Source of the DNA: JAWPMV01 sp038527215
GTDB taxonomy: Bacteria > Bacteroidota > Bacteroidia > J057
DNA: 58,441 bases
Reading direction: 5' to 3'
Assembly (NCBI GenBank): GCA_038527215.1
Contig: JBCBGC010000036.1
Coordinates: 1 to 58,441, forward strand
Positions 16,373 to 25,114 of the stretch are shown piece by piece. The stretch's first letter is position 1, and each line of letters begins with the position of its first letter. The notes beneath the pieces were generated by a model that made no database searches, was not told where the DNA came from, and saw nothing but the letters and a program-made list of their open reading frames with translations. The translations under genes were made by a program, and so were the position numbers.

Positions 16373-16394
16373 AAGCAGACAAAAAAAATCCTTC

Positions 16395-16435
16395 AAAAAC
16401 GCCTCAGGTGCATGTCGCCTCTGAGGCGTTTTTTT
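16395..16435 (+). terminator. Rho-independent terminator after the HigA-like gene
   Basis: AAAAACGCCTCAG pairs perfectly with CTGAGGCGTTTTT over a 13-nt loop, and a run of T residues follows on the plus strand. It lies 22 bp past the stop codon and could work in both directions. Confidence 0.9.
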
Positions 16436-16610
16436 GTGGGAATACATAAGACAAAGCAGGAATTTTATCACACATTTCTTCAAACACCTAAACTTAACAT
16501 CATGAACTATCCTCTCGCACATGCCTACACCGCTATTGTTCCCGCCGTTAAAACCCAACGCCTGCTTCGGGAACGAAGTTTTTTTAGGTTTTATCTTAAA
16601 CACTTGCCCT

Positions 16611-16934
16611 ATGACCTTAACTGATATAATCTGTCCAGAGTCCTTTTGGAAGGACTATTCAAATTTATCGGATAGCGCACAGTCACGGCTTGATTTGCTG
16701 ATGATGGCTTTACAGGGAGAAAAATCCTTTCCCCCAAAATGGGTTGAGGTAAGTGAACAAGTTCGTAGAAAAGAAGGTACCTTTTTTGTCCTCCAAAGTG
16801 CCCAATTTGCGCTATTGTTTTGTTTTCAGCACGACCAGTATTATGTGATTAATGTGTTGGATATGGATCAAGACTCATCTTCAGATGGAGCAACCCCCAG
16901 TGATTTTGACCCCACTCTTGGCCTAGGAGATTAA
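16611..16934 (+). CDS. small acidic hypothetical protein, faint RelE/HigB-like pattern
   Basis: The 107-residue protein has no family I can name. Its middle (about 50-83) goes 'basic helix, then EGTFFVLQSAQFALLFCF, then YYVINVLDMDQD', the order of strands seen in RelE/HigB-type toxins, but the catalytic arginine position of those toxins is Ala here. The C-terminus is acidic and probably disordered. I use the ATG at 16611 because the 30 codons upstream look non-coding. It is followed after 10 bp by the next gene. A degenerate toxin is one possible reading; an unrelated small protein is as likely. Confidence 0.5.
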   Translation: MTLTDIICPESFWKDYSNLSDSAQSRLDLLMMALQGEKSFPPKWVEVSEQVRRKEGTFFVLQSAQFALLFCFQHDQYYVINVLDMDQDSSSDGATPSDFDPTLGLGD

Positions 16935-16944
16935 TCGATTCCCC

Positions 16945-17382
16945 ATGAAAATTTATTCCGTTTCAGACAAAACCTGCCCCACTTTCAGCCAACATTTGAC
17001 GCTAAAGTATGGAGAGGTTGGAGAAAAAAGCCGAAAGCAATTAGAAAAAAGAAGCTATCGGTTTATGCGAAAGCAACGATTGAAATCCGCCTGGTCAGGC
17101 CTACCCGGTTTATGCCTGAAAATACTGTTCCCATTGGCCATGCTTTTTTCCCGGAAAAAAAGATTTATACATTTCAAAAAACAGCTGCGCATCACCAAGC
17201 CTAAATTTGACTGGCTTAAAGGTCATATTGGCCGGACCATTACGGACCTGAAAACCCAAGGAAAAATTCTCGTTCACGGAAAGACCTACCCTGCCAGGTC
17301 CATTCAGGGGTTTATCCCCAAAGACCAGGAGGTTGTCATTACGGGGAATGAACTGTCAGAATTGCTGGTAGGAGAAAACTAA
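16945..17382 (+). CDS. small membrane protein with NfeD-like C-terminal domain
   Basis: The 145-residue protein has a basic N-terminal half, a hydrophobic segment at about 48-68, then another basic region. The last 50 residues resemble the NfeD OB-fold: GHIGRTITDLKTQGKILVHG followed by ARSIQGFIPKDQEVVITG. In full NfeD proteins this domain is soluble, follows several membrane helices and works with stomatin-like proteins; no stomatin gene is nearby. It is probably cotranscribed with the preceding small acidic gene. Confidence 0.6.
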   Translation: MKIYSVSDKTCPTFSQHLTLKYGEVGEKSRKQLEKRSYRFMRKQRLKSAWSGLPGLCLKILFPLAMLFSRKKRFIHFKKQLRITKPKFDWLKGHIGRTITDLKTQGKILVHGKTYPARSIQGFIPKDQEVVITGNELSELLVGEN

Positions 17383-17501
17383 GCTGCTAAGCCTCAGTCC
17401 TTCGAATTGACCGCCGCCAATTGACGGGGAATGCCTATCTTCATCCCACTGCAAACGCGCCTTAGATGCTTCTTCCAAGCTCAGGCTTCTATGCACCTGG
17501 T

Positions 17502-18071
17502 ATGGATCAGATTTTTACATTTTTCCAACACATCCACTCCGTTCCTGAGCATATCCTGGAGGAGTATCTGCATCACTGGCAGGCTTTTACCGCTCCCAAG
17601 AAGACCTTACTGACGGAGCCAGGGAAAGTGGAGCGCTATATGTACTTTGTGCTGGAGGGGGTACAAAAATCCTATCTTCTTACGGAGGATAAAGTGCACA
17701 TCCTGGCTTTTACCTATGCCCCTTCTCTTAGTGGGATTCCAGAGTCTTTTTTCACCCAAACCCCTTCCCCCTATTTTCTGGAAACCATCACCCATAGCCG
17801 TTTTCTCCGCATTTCTTATGAAAAACACCAGGCATACATGGCCGCGCATCGGGAGATCGAAACCCTATTCCGCAAAGGCGTAGAGCAACTGTTGTTAGGC
17901 ATTATGCAGCGCTACACCAGCCTGATGCATGAGGATATCGAAACCCGCTTCCGCAATTTCCTGGCTCGTTCCCCTCATCTTCTGCAAATGGTCCCTCAAA
18001 AAGACCTGGCCTCCTACCTTCGCATCGATCCCACAAATTTCAGCAAGCTCATCAACCAATACCGAACCTGA
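17502..18071 (+). CDS. Crp/Fnr-family regulator (cyclic-nucleotide-binding-like)
   Basis: The 189-residue protein has the same layout as the regulator at 14930: a cNMP-binding-like barrel (about 25-115; LLTEPGKVERYMYFVLEG) and a C-terminal short helix-turn-helix (KDLASYLRIDPTNFSKLINQYR). No cAMP-binding signature is seen. I chose the ATG at 17502, which gives the standard start about 25 residues before the barrel; an in-frame ATG 12 codons upstream exists. The hydrolase gene starts 74 bp downstream on the same strand and is the most likely partner or target. Confidence 0.83.
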   Translation: MDQIFTFFQHIHSVPEHILEEYLHHWQAFTAPKKTLLTEPGKVERYMYFVLEGVQKSYLLTEDKVHILAFTYAPSLSGIPESFFTQTPSPYFLETITHSRFLRISYEKHQAYMAAHREIETLFRKGVEQLLLGIMQRYTSLMHEDIETRFRNFLARSPHLLQMVPQKDLASYLRIDPTNFSKLINQYRT

Positions 18072-18145
18072 GCAATCTTGGTCTATACCAAGGTAAGGGC
18101 GCAATGGCTTACACATCTTTGCTGTAAGTAACATTCATACTTTTT

Positions 18146-19027
18146 ATGAAATCAAAAATTAGCGCCTCAACTCCTGTTTGGCTGGACCCACAGGCCTACC
18201 CTTTTACTTCTCAATGGGTCAGGCTCCCTGAAGGCCGCATGCACTATGCGGACGAAGGGAAGGGAGAAGTCGTATTATTTATCCACGGAACCCCTGCCTG
18301 GTCTTTTCTTTACCGGACTTATATCCGCCAGCTCTCCACTCGCTTTCGGTGCATCGCCCCAGATCATTTGGGTTTTGGGCTTTCCGATAAGCCTCCAGGG
18401 ATTGATTATCGTCCTAAGGCCCAAGCAAAGCGGCTTGCTCATTTTATTGAGGAATTAAACCTAACTGGCATCACCCTGGTAGTCCATGATTTCGGGGGAC
18501 CTATTGGCTTAGGAGCAGCCATGGACATACCCGATCGCATCAAGCGAGTGGTTATGTTCAATACCTGGCTGTGGGAAACGGCTTCCCTGCCTGCGGTGGT
18601 AAAAATCGACCGACTGGTGAGCAGTAGATTAGGGCGCTGGTTGTATGTGAACTTAAATTTTTCGCCCCGATTTTTACTGAAAAAAGGCTTTGCCCATAAA
18701 CAGAAGCTTACGGGCAAGCTGCATCAGGCTTACCTTGGCCCCTTCCCCCATCGACAAAGTCGGGAAGGGGTTTATGGCTTGGCCAAGGGGCTGAAAGGAG
18801 ATTCAGTCTGGTATGCTTCCTTGTGGAAACGCCTGGACACCCTGGCAGAAAAGCCCTGGTTGATCCTTTGGGGCATGAAAGATGAATTTATCACGCCGGA
18901 CTTTCTCAAAACTTGGAAGAAGGCCCTTCCTTCAGTTGAGGTTCACACCTACGAAGTGGGCCATTTTGTGCAGGAAGAAGCTCCCCAGGAAACGATGGAA
19001 CAGATAGCGGCATTTTTACGGACTTGA
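18146..19027 (+). CDS. alpha/beta hydrolase, haloalkane-dehalogenase-like
   Basis: This 293-residue hydrolase has the family layout with HGTPAWSFLYR (oxyanion region, about 47-57), nucleophile Asp115 in VVHDFGGPIG, acid Asp246 in LWGMKDEF and His273 in VGHFVQEEAP. An aspartate nucleophile is the mark of haloalkane dehalogenases and epoxide hydrolases. However, the halide-holding residues of classic dehalogenases, the Trp after the nucleophile and the Asn after HG, are Phe and Thr here. Dehalogenase activity is therefore uncertain; hydrolysis of epoxides or other small substrates is possible. It is cytosolic and ends 8 bp before a convergent gene. Confidence 0.85.
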   Translation: MKSKISASTPVWLDPQAYPFTSQWVRLPEGRMHYADEGKGEVVLFIHGTPAWSFLYRTYIRQLSTRFRCIAPDHLGFGLSDKPPGIDYRPKAQAKRLAHFIEELNLTGITLVVHDFGGPIGLGAAMDIPDRIKRVVMFNTWLWETASLPAVVKIDRLVSSRLGRWLYVNLNFSPRFLLKKGFAHKQKLTGKLHQAYLGPFPHRQSREGVYGLAKGLKGDSVWYASLWKRLDTLAEKPWLILWGMKDEFITPDFLKTWKKALPSVEVHTYEVGHFVQEEAPQETMEQIAAFLRT

Positions 19028-19034
19028 ATGGGAA

Positions 19035-19862
19035 TTACCAAAGCTCACTGATCTCCTGGGCGAGCGCTGCGAGGAATTGGATGCGATCAAATCCATGGGC
19101 ATCTCTCCCGGCTGGACCGACCTTTTCCCTTAAGGCAGGGGGGAAAGGGGTGAGAAAAGAATAATGTCCGGCCAGGGCTTCGTGCTTGTGGCTTACCTTC
19201 GAAAAAACGGTTCCTAGCCATTGGGTGTCGGCCAGACTATCCGGATCGTCCAGCCCGCCGGTATAAACTGCCAGTTCCGCCTGGCAATGAACAAGCGCCT
19301 TTGCATCCTGAAATATGGCCTGAATACCGCCTGGTCCCAGCAGCACCACCGCCTTGGGATTCAAGGTATCTAGCTCGGGCAACTCTACTGTCTGGGGCAC
19401 CGCTCCGGCAGCCGCCAGGACGGAATAAGCACCGATGGAATGTCCTACCAACAGCATGCTACCCGTCAGGCTGTTGGTGAATTCAGGCAGGGCCCGAAAC
19501 TGCTGGACTGCGAGAGAAAGATGACGGGGTCGGGCTTGCAAATTCTTCGGAAGCTTTTCCCAACTATTATCCCAGCGGTGGTTATGGGGATGTTCAGGGA
19601 CGAGCACGATGGCTCCTTTTTTTACTAAATCCCTGGCCAATCCTCGAAAGGTCAGCGGACTTCCTCCCGAGCCATGGGAAATGACCACCAAAGGAAAGTG
19701 TCCCGCGGCAAGCGGGGCTTGCATGGCCAATTCCAAGCTAAAAGGTCCCATGTGTACAGCCCTTTCTTCCGCCTCAGCCGGATAAAAGGCATACACCGGG
19801 AACTGCAGGGCTAAGGCTGCATCTTCCACATCAAATTTTCGAAATCCTACGGAATGAGGCAT
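19035..19862 (-). CDS. alpha/beta hydrolase, dienelactone-hydrolase/PAF-acetylhydrolase-like
   Basis: The 275-residue protein follows the pattern of small secreted or cytosolic carboxylesterases: PLVVISHGSGGSPLTFRG (oxyanion region near 57-74), VLVPEHPHNHRWDN, and the nucleophile elbow LLVGHSIGAYSV (GHSIG) near 133-144. A late segment KHEALAGHYSFLTPFP probably contains the catalytic His. No signal peptide is seen at this start. The PAF-acetylhydrolase-like relatives cleave short acyl esters. The neighbour on the other strand ends almost at its stop codon, so the two are convergent. Confidence 0.8.
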   Translation of the reverse strand: MPHSVGFRKFDVEDAALALQFPVYAFYPAEAEERAVHMGPFSLELAMQAPLAAGHFPLVVISHGSGGSPLTFRGLARDLVKKGAIVLVPEHPHNHRWDNSWEKLPKNLQARPRHLSLAVQQFRALPEFTNSLTGSMLLVGHSIGAYSVLAAAGAVPQTVELPELDTLNPKAVVLLGPGGIQAIFQDAKALVHCQAELAVYTGGLDDPDSLADTQWLGTVFSKVSHKHEALAGHYSFLTPFPPALREKVGPAGRDAHGFDRIQFLAALAQEISELW

Positions 19863-19990
19863 AGGTAAGAGAGATATGAGGCAAGTAATTTACAGGAAAA
19901 TAGGACGTGGTTTGGTGAAAAAGCCCAGGGTATTTTATTTTAAATTCGAATACTACCAAAGTCCGATTTTCAGTTGTAAAAAGAAACGGC

Positions 19991-21262
19991 ATGAGACTCC
20001 CCCTCCAGATCAGCCTCCTCTCTCTCTTGATATGGCCCTCCCTGCTTTTTGCCCAAAGCCTCGACGAACAAATCCGTCAGTTGGATACCGCATGGCAACA
20101 GTTGGAGCAGCGGCAAAAAGTACTCAAAGACAGCCTGGAAGTGCTCAAACTGGCTCGGATTCGGACGAAGCTGCATGCAAGGGGCCTTCCTCAACTGCAG
20201 CGCGGGGAGAAGCTCATTGAGCACGCCGCCTTTATGCTGGTCTATGATGAAGCCCATGAGCAAGCAGCCTGGGTGGCACATATGCTGGTGCCGGAGGTGA
20301 GAGAAGGTAACGTAAGCCGCACCAATGACTTCAGGGTGGATCCCCTGGTGGCTACCGGTACCGCCGTGGAAAAGGATTACTTCCTAAAATTTCCTCAGGA
20401 TGATGGTAGCATCAAATATGATGGATTTGGGTATGACCGGGGCCATCTGGCTCCTTCCGCTGATTTTCGCTGGTCAGCTACCGCCCTTTCTGAGTCTTAC
20501 TTTTATTCCAATATGTCTCCACAGGTGCCCGAACTCAACCGGGAAAGCTGGGCCGAATTGGAAAGTTGGTTGAGGTCTTATATGTATCGTTTTCCTACTA
20601 CTTCGCTTTACATTGTTTCCGGGCCAGTCCTCCACGACAGCTTACCCAAAATCAGCCGGAGCGTAAATGGGGTCAGCATCCCTGAAAAATTCTTCAAGGT
20701 AGTGCTGGACTTTCAACAGCAGCGGGCTATCGGTTTTCTCATGCCTAACCGCTCCATAGACCAGCCCGTAGAAAGCTGGGCAGTATCCATAGATGAAATC
20801 GAAGGGCTGACGGGTCTGGACTTTTTCCATCAACTGCCAGACGAGTTGGAGGATGCTTTGGAAAGCCAAAGCCTAATAGATGCCTGGCTGCCAGCGGATC
20901 AACAGGATGATGTGCGCCCCCTCAAAGTGGAAGCCCTGCCGCCTGGCTATTTCAACACCCTCACCGCCAAAACCCTGGCTAGCTTTAAAGAGCCTTCCGA
21001 GGTGAATATTTGTGGGACGGTTGTCAGTACCAAATTGACCAGTAAGGGCCACATCTTCCTTAATCTGGACAAAAAATTTCCCAACCAGATCTTTACGGTG
21101 GCCATCTGGAAAGATAGCCGTAAGCATTTCAGCTACGAACCTCAGGTAGCCCTGGCCGGAAAATGTCTATGTGCCACGGGCAAAGTCCGTCTCTCCCGAG
21201 GGACCCCTACCATGGAAATTAAAGGAGAGGAAGCCATTCGGATGTGGCCCTTTGAAGAGTAA
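19991..21262 (+). CDS. exported DNA/RNA non-specific endonuclease with C-terminal OB-like domain
   Basis: The 423-residue protein has a signal peptide (1-21, LLFAQS), a short coiled coil (about 24-55), and a beta-beta-alpha metal nuclease domain (about 75-290) with the DRGH motif at 149-152 (catalytic His152) and the metal-ligand region YFYSNMSPQVPELNRESW. The last 90 residues (VNICGTVVSTKLTSKGHIFL ... LCATGKVRLSRGTPTMEI) look like an OB-fold nucleic-acid-binding domain. It is therefore an exported nuclease, useful for DNA scavenging or biofilm turnover. The OB-like tail is unusual for this class. Monocistronic. Confidence 0.88.
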   Translation: MRLPLQISLLSLLIWPSLLFAQSLDEQIRQLDTAWQQLEQRQKVLKDSLEVLKLARIRTKLHARGLPQLQRGEKLIEHAAFMLVYDEAHEQAAWVAHMLVPEVREGNVSRTNDFRVDPLVATGTAVEKDYFLKFPQDDGSIKYDGFGYDRGHLAPSADFRWSATALSESYFYSNMSPQVPELNRESWAELESWLRSYMYRFPTTSLYIVSGPVLHDSLPKISRSVNGVSIPEKFFKVVLDFQQQRAIGFLMPNRSIDQPVESWAVSIDEIEGLTGLDFFHQLPDELEDALESQSLIDAWLPADQQDDVRPLKVEALPPGYFNTLTAKTLASFKEPSEVNICGTVVSTKLTSKGHIFLNLDKKFPNQIFTVAIWKDSRKHFSYEPQVALAGKCLCATGKVRLSRGTPTMEIKGEEAIRMWPFEE

Positions 21263-21353
21263 AAGGATTTGCTTCAAAGCGAAATTCGGGATAAGTTCAT
21301 AAGGAAAATATCTGATTGCAGGGATTTTCGCCGGACTTATTACTCCTCACAAA

Positions 21354-22127
21354 ATGAAAAGACGCGATTTTGTCCAAAGCGGCCTTCTGGCAAGCGCACT
21401 CCCCTTTTTACCGACCCCTCAGGCCGATGCCCGTGTTCCGGGGGATGAGGGCGAACGAGAGTTAATTGAGATTCGCGAATACGAAATGCGCTTTCGCTCC
21501 AATCCGAACACCCTCCTGTCTTACCTGAACCAAGTACTGGCTCCTGCGCTTAAGCGGATTTGCGAGGCCCGGATGTTCATCTTCCAGGATTATGGCTTAA
21601 GCGATCCCCGCAAGTACTGGGTGATCATTGCTTATCCAGGGGCAGCGGCCTACCTCAAAGGCAATATGCTGGACGCGGATGAAGCCTATCAAAAGGCGGC
21701 AAAAACCTATGCCGCGCTGCCGGCCGATCAGCCGCTTTTTTCCCGTTTTCAATCTTCTTTGCTCCTCGCTTTCTCGGGTATGCCTCAAATAGGCACCCCT
21801 GAAGAAGGAACTGGCTTATTTGAACTACGGACCTATGAGGGGTATAATGAAGATGCAGTGCGGCGAAAAATCAAGATGTTCAATGCTGAGGAAATCGTTT
21901 TGTTCAATAAAGTGGGCTTGTATCCCTTCTTCTTTGGCGACATGCTGATCGGGCCGCATCGCCCAGCCCTGACCTATATGCTTCATTTTCGGGATATGGC
22001 GGAGCGTGAGGCCAACTGGAAAGCCTTCCTGGCACACCCGGATTGGAATGATATGAAAGCACGGCCTGAATACGCGAATACCGTATCCCATATCCGAAAG
22101 CAGTTTTTGCTTCCTGTCAGCCTTTAA
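21354..22127 (+). CDS. NIPSNAP-family protein with Tat-type signal
   Basis: The 257-residue protein starts with a twin-arginine motif (MKRRDFVQSGLLASALPFL), which implies export as a folded protein. The mature part contains two ferredoxin-like NIPSNAP repeats, beginning IEIREYEMRFRSNPNTLLSY and LFELRTYEGYNEDAVRRKI. NIPSNAP proteins have no established enzymatic reaction. The gene lies 9 bp ahead of the hydroxylase-CDGSH gene, and the following hydrolase gene is also adjacent, so a three-gene operon is likely. Confidence 0.88.
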   Translation: MKRRDFVQSGLLASALPFLPTPQADARVPGDEGERELIEIREYEMRFRSNPNTLLSYLNQVLAPALKRICEARMFIFQDYGLSDPRKYWVIIAYPGAAAYLKGNMLDADEAYQKAAKTYAALPADQPLFSRFQSSLLLAFSGMPQIGTPEEGTGLFELRTYEGYNEDAVRRKIKMFNAEEIVLFNKVGLYPFFFGDMLIGPHRPALTYMLHFRDMAEREANWKAFLAHPDWNDMKARPEYANTVSHIRKQFLLPVSL

Positions 22128-22136
22128 TTCTGGATT

Positions 22137-23246
22137 ATGGACCAACCATTATTGGGGATCAAAGACCTGGATGTATACATCGTAGCGGGCATCCTGGTCC
22201 TTTTTAGCGTCCTGGAAACCCTGGGCGGATTCTTTCATCGAAGCAAACGCAATAAAAACGACTGGATACAGGAAGTGGGCAGCTTTCTGGTGCTGGGTGG
22301 GATCATCAAACCCCTGATTTTCTTTCTGCTCATCGGTATGGGAAATCAATTTTTCCCTTCCCTGAGCAAATCCATGGTGGGCTGGAATTTCTGGGCGGCT
22401 TTTGCTTTCTACCTCCTGATCGACGACTTGCTCCAATACTGGTACCACCGTAAAGCCCACGAAAACGAATTTTTGTGGAAACTCCACCGGGCGCATCATC
22501 AGGCTGAAGAAATGGGCTTTTTTGTCTCCTACCGAAACGCCTTCCTTTACTATCTGATGATGCCCAATATTTGGTGGGTAGCCTTTATCACCTTCATGGG
22601 GGCAGGCAAAGCCGTGGCCCTGGGCCTGATCGTCAAGCAACTGGTGATCATCGGTTCGCATAGTACGGTAAAGTGGGATAAAGTCTTCTATGAAAAAGCG
22701 TCATTAAAGCCGATTATTCGGGTACTGGAGCGCATCATCATTACGCCCGCCTTTCACCATGCTCACCACGGAAAATCTAAACTGGACGGAGTAAGCGACC
22801 CCAACGGAAATTTTGGGAACATGCTTTCTTTCTGGGACCAGTTATTTGGGACGGCTATGTACACCCATCAATTTCCCAAAGAATACGGCCTGCAAAGACC
22901 GACTGAAGACCATTGGTCGGCGGCCTATTTATACCCGCTGGTAACCTCTAAGGATACGGCCAGTGAACTGGCCCCGGGATATCTGAACCACCCTACAGCC
23001 AGTCCGGAACCTGTGATGGTGCACCTGGAGAAAGGGAAAAAATACCTCTGGTGCAGCTGTGGCTACAGCAAAGAACAGCCCTTTTGTGATGGGAGTCATC
23101 ATGGCACCAAACATAAGCCCATGCTTTTTGAGGCCAGGCGAAGCGGTCCTGTCAAACTTTGCCAGTGCAAACTGACGGAAAAAGGGCCTTTTTGTGATAA
23201 TTCTCATGTAGCCTGGGCAAGTTCCGGCGCCGATGCCGATCAGTAA
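22137..23246 (+). CDS. sterol desaturase/fatty acid hydroxylase fused to a double CDGSH iron-sulfur domain
   Basis: The 369-residue protein has two parts. The N-terminal part (1-270) is a fatty-acid hydroxylase membrane protein with about four to five hydrophobic segments and the di-iron histidine boxes HRKAH (104-108), HRAHH (117-121) and HHAHH (207-211). The C-terminal part (about 290-360) carries two CDGSH modules: C306, C308, C317 and H321, then C342, C344, C353 and H357, where the second has CDNSH. CDGSH modules bind redox-active 2Fe-2S clusters through three Cys and one His. A fused cluster could pass electrons to the di-iron site, an idea that is inference. It lies in a tight cluster with NIPSNAP and hydrolase genes. 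Confidence 0.9.
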   Translation: MDQPLLGIKDLDVYIVAGILVLFSVLETLGGFFHRSKRNKNDWIQEVGSFLVLGGIIKPLIFFLLIGMGNQFFPSLSKSMVGWNFWAAFAFYLLIDDLLQYWYHRKAHENEFLWKLHRAHHQAEEMGFFVSYRNAFLYYLMMPNIWWVAFITFMGAGKAVALGLIVKQLVIIGSHSTVKWDKVFYEKASLKPIIRVLERIIITPAFHHAHHGKSKLDGVSDPNGNFGNMLSFWDQLFGTAMYTHQFPKEYGLQRPTEDHWSAAYLYPLVTSKDTASELAPGYLNHPTASPEPVMVHLEKGKKYLWCSCGYSKEQPFCDGSHHGTKHKPMLFEARRSGPVKLCQCKLTEKGPFCDNSHVAWASSGADADQ

Positions 23247-23253
23247 ATCCGCC

Positions 23254-24093
23254 ATGCCAATCAAAGAAATCAGCATACCAGCTGCTTCGCATAGCCTGGG
23301 AGCCACCCTTTATGTCCCCGAATCAGCCCCGAGCCAACTGATAATCATCAGTGGCGGGACCGGGGCCAGGCAGCGATATCTCCGGCATTTTGCGGCCTTT
23401 TTTCAGAAAAAAGGATGGCTGGTTATTACCTACGATTATCAGGGAATAGGTCGGTCCTTGAACCAGCCTATTCGTAGCTCCTCTGCCACCATGGAAAAGT
23501 GGGGCAAGGAAGACCTTGCCGCGGTGATCGCATACGCCCGGTCCCATTATCCGGACCTTCCCTTTATCTTACTGGGTCATAGCGTAGGCGGGCAGATCCA
23601 TTGTCTGGCGGAAGGCAGCCAACAAGCCGCTCGCCTGGTGCACATTGCCTCTCAGTCCGGCTATTGGGGGAAGTGGCCTTCCCCTGTCAAATATGCGCTT
23701 TGGCTAAATTGGTGGGGCTTAAAGATGCTCACCGCCCTCTTTGGCTTTTTTCCAGGAAAAAAAATGAAGGTCATGGAAAACCTCCCCAAGGGAGTGGCGA
23801 ATCAATGGGCCAACTGGGGCTTGCATCCAGACTACCTGCTTAGTGGTCTCCCAGAGGCAAAAAGCAAGGCCATGGAACTTACCATGCCCTTGCTTGCTTA
23901 TAGTTTTTCTGATGATGGTACCGCTCCCCGGGCCGCGGTAGTATGGCTTAACGAGGTCTATGGAAACTGTCAGCTACGTCATCTGCACATACATCCGGCA
24001 GAGGTTGGACTGAAATCCATCGGACACTTCGGCTATTTTCAACCCGCTTGCCAACCGCTTTGGGAAGCCCTTTGGCAGGAGCTACAGTCCTAG
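23254..24093 (+). CDS. alpha/beta fold hydrolase (serine hydrolase)
   Basis: This 279-residue hydrolase shows LIIISGGTGARQRYLRHFAA (oxyanion region), YDYQGIGRSL and the nucleophile elbow ILLGHSVGGQIH. The late His lies in KSIGHFGYFQP. It resembles uncharacterised hydrolases of the serine-aminopeptidase S33 (monoacylglycerol-lipase-like) group. An alternative ATG at 23233 would overlap the preceding gene by 14 bp; the later one starts after its stop codon. It is the last gene of a likely three-gene operon, and its end overlaps the convergent lipoprotein gene by 4 bp. Confidence 0.82.
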   Translation: MPIKEISIPAASHSLGATLYVPESAPSQLIIISGGTGARQRYLRHFAAFFQKKGWLVITYDYQGIGRSLNQPIRSSSATMEKWGKEDLAAVIAYARSHYPDLPFILLGHSVGGQIHCLAEGSQQAARLVHIASQSGYWGKWPSPVKYALWLNWWGLKMLTALFGFFPGKKMKVMENLPKGVANQWANWGLHPDYLLSGLPEAKSKAMELTMPLLAYSFSDDGTAPRAAVVWLNEVYGNCQLRHLHIHPAEVGLKSIGHFGYFQPACQPLWEALWQELQS

Positions 24094-24818
24094 TTCCCGC
24101 TTTGGCGATCCGCGTAGCTGAACACCTTTTTCAGCAATTCAGAAGTACGCGCCAGGGGTTGTTCCCGAATTTTTTGCTCTTCGTCGGCCAGTTTGAGGAA
24201 TAGGCCATCCAAGGCTTTGCCGGTGGCGTATTTGACGATGTCGGTTTCCACTTTTTTCCGCACCAAGGGAATGGAATTATAGCGGGTGGTGATCTGGGTC
24301 CAAATCTGGGTAGCATTTACCTTATCAAGCGAGGACTTAATATGAGGGGCAAAAGCCGCCGCTAAATCGGACTGGGTAGTACGCTGAAAATAGCTGGTAG
24401 CCGCATTTTCCCCGCCCAACAAAATGTTTTTCGCATCGGCAAAAGACATAGAAGTAATGGCATTTTTAAAAATAGGGAGGGCCAGCTCCGCGCCTTTTTC
24501 TGCCCCTTCATTCAACTTCGCTTCAAAATTATCTACCAGATTCCCCAATCCCAGATCTCTCAGGGTACGGGCCGCAAACTCAGCTTCTTGGGGGAAAGGG
24601 ATTTTTACCAAAGGATCGTTCAGATATCCGCCAGATTTGGAAAGGGTGGTTACTGCATTGGCGGCCCCATTGGCGAGGGCTTCTTTTAATCCCCCGATGA
24701 TTTCGGCATTGGTAGGATCAGCATTGGTTGCGACCTCTTCTGCTACTTTGAGCAGGGTTTCACAACTCATCAGCCAAAAGAGGCTAAAAACCGCCAGGAA
24801 GGTGGGTATTTTTTTCAT
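24090..24818 (-). CDS. DUF4197 family lipoprotein
   Basis: The 242-residue protein starts with a lipoprotein signal (lipobox LFWLMSC, Cys near residue 18). The mature part matches DUF4197: IIGGLKEALANGAANAVTTLSK at the start, the DAKNILLGGENAATSYFQR segment in the middle and ALDGLFLKLADEEQKIR towards the end. DUF4197 proteins are periplasmic helical proteins of unknown function. I chose the internal ATG at 24818, which begins directly with a proper signal, rather than the longer frame that starts 31 codons upstream. Confidence 0.87.
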   Translation of the reverse strand: MKKIPTFLAVFSLFWLMSCETLLKVAEEVATNADPTNAEIIGGLKEALANGAANAVTTLSKSGGYLNDPLVKIPFPQEAEFAARTLRDLGLGNLVDNFEAKLNEGAEKGAELALPIFKNAITSMSFADAKNILLGGENAATSYFQRTTQSDLAAAFAPHIKSSLDKVNATQIWTQITTRYNSIPLVRKKVETDIVKYATGKALDGLFLKLADEEQKIREQPLARTSELLKKVFSYADRQSGN

Positions 24819-25114
24819 GTTGAAGGATTTAAATGTTTTGCTCGCATTATTAGACGAAAAATAAAGGAAGCCTGTCACTTTTTCCCTATTTTTAAGTAAT
24901 AAGTCTACCAAAGGGAATTATTATCATTGCCTTCTGAACGCGCTAAGCTAACCTAAATCCTTTTTTACCTACGAGAAGGAGCGTTCTATGGTGGCTTTCA
25001 CTACCGCCTACCAATTTTTTGTTTGATAAGGCACGAAATCTGCTATTATCATTTGAGGAGTAAGAGAATAGCCATCCCTGGGGCTAATTTCTCAGTTAAA
25101 GATGAAAAGTGCGC

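Noticed and set aside
18118..18145. Promoter TTTG-N16-TACTTTTT before the dehalogenase-like gene
   Set aside because: The -7 box would touch the start codon, so transcription would begin inside the gene.
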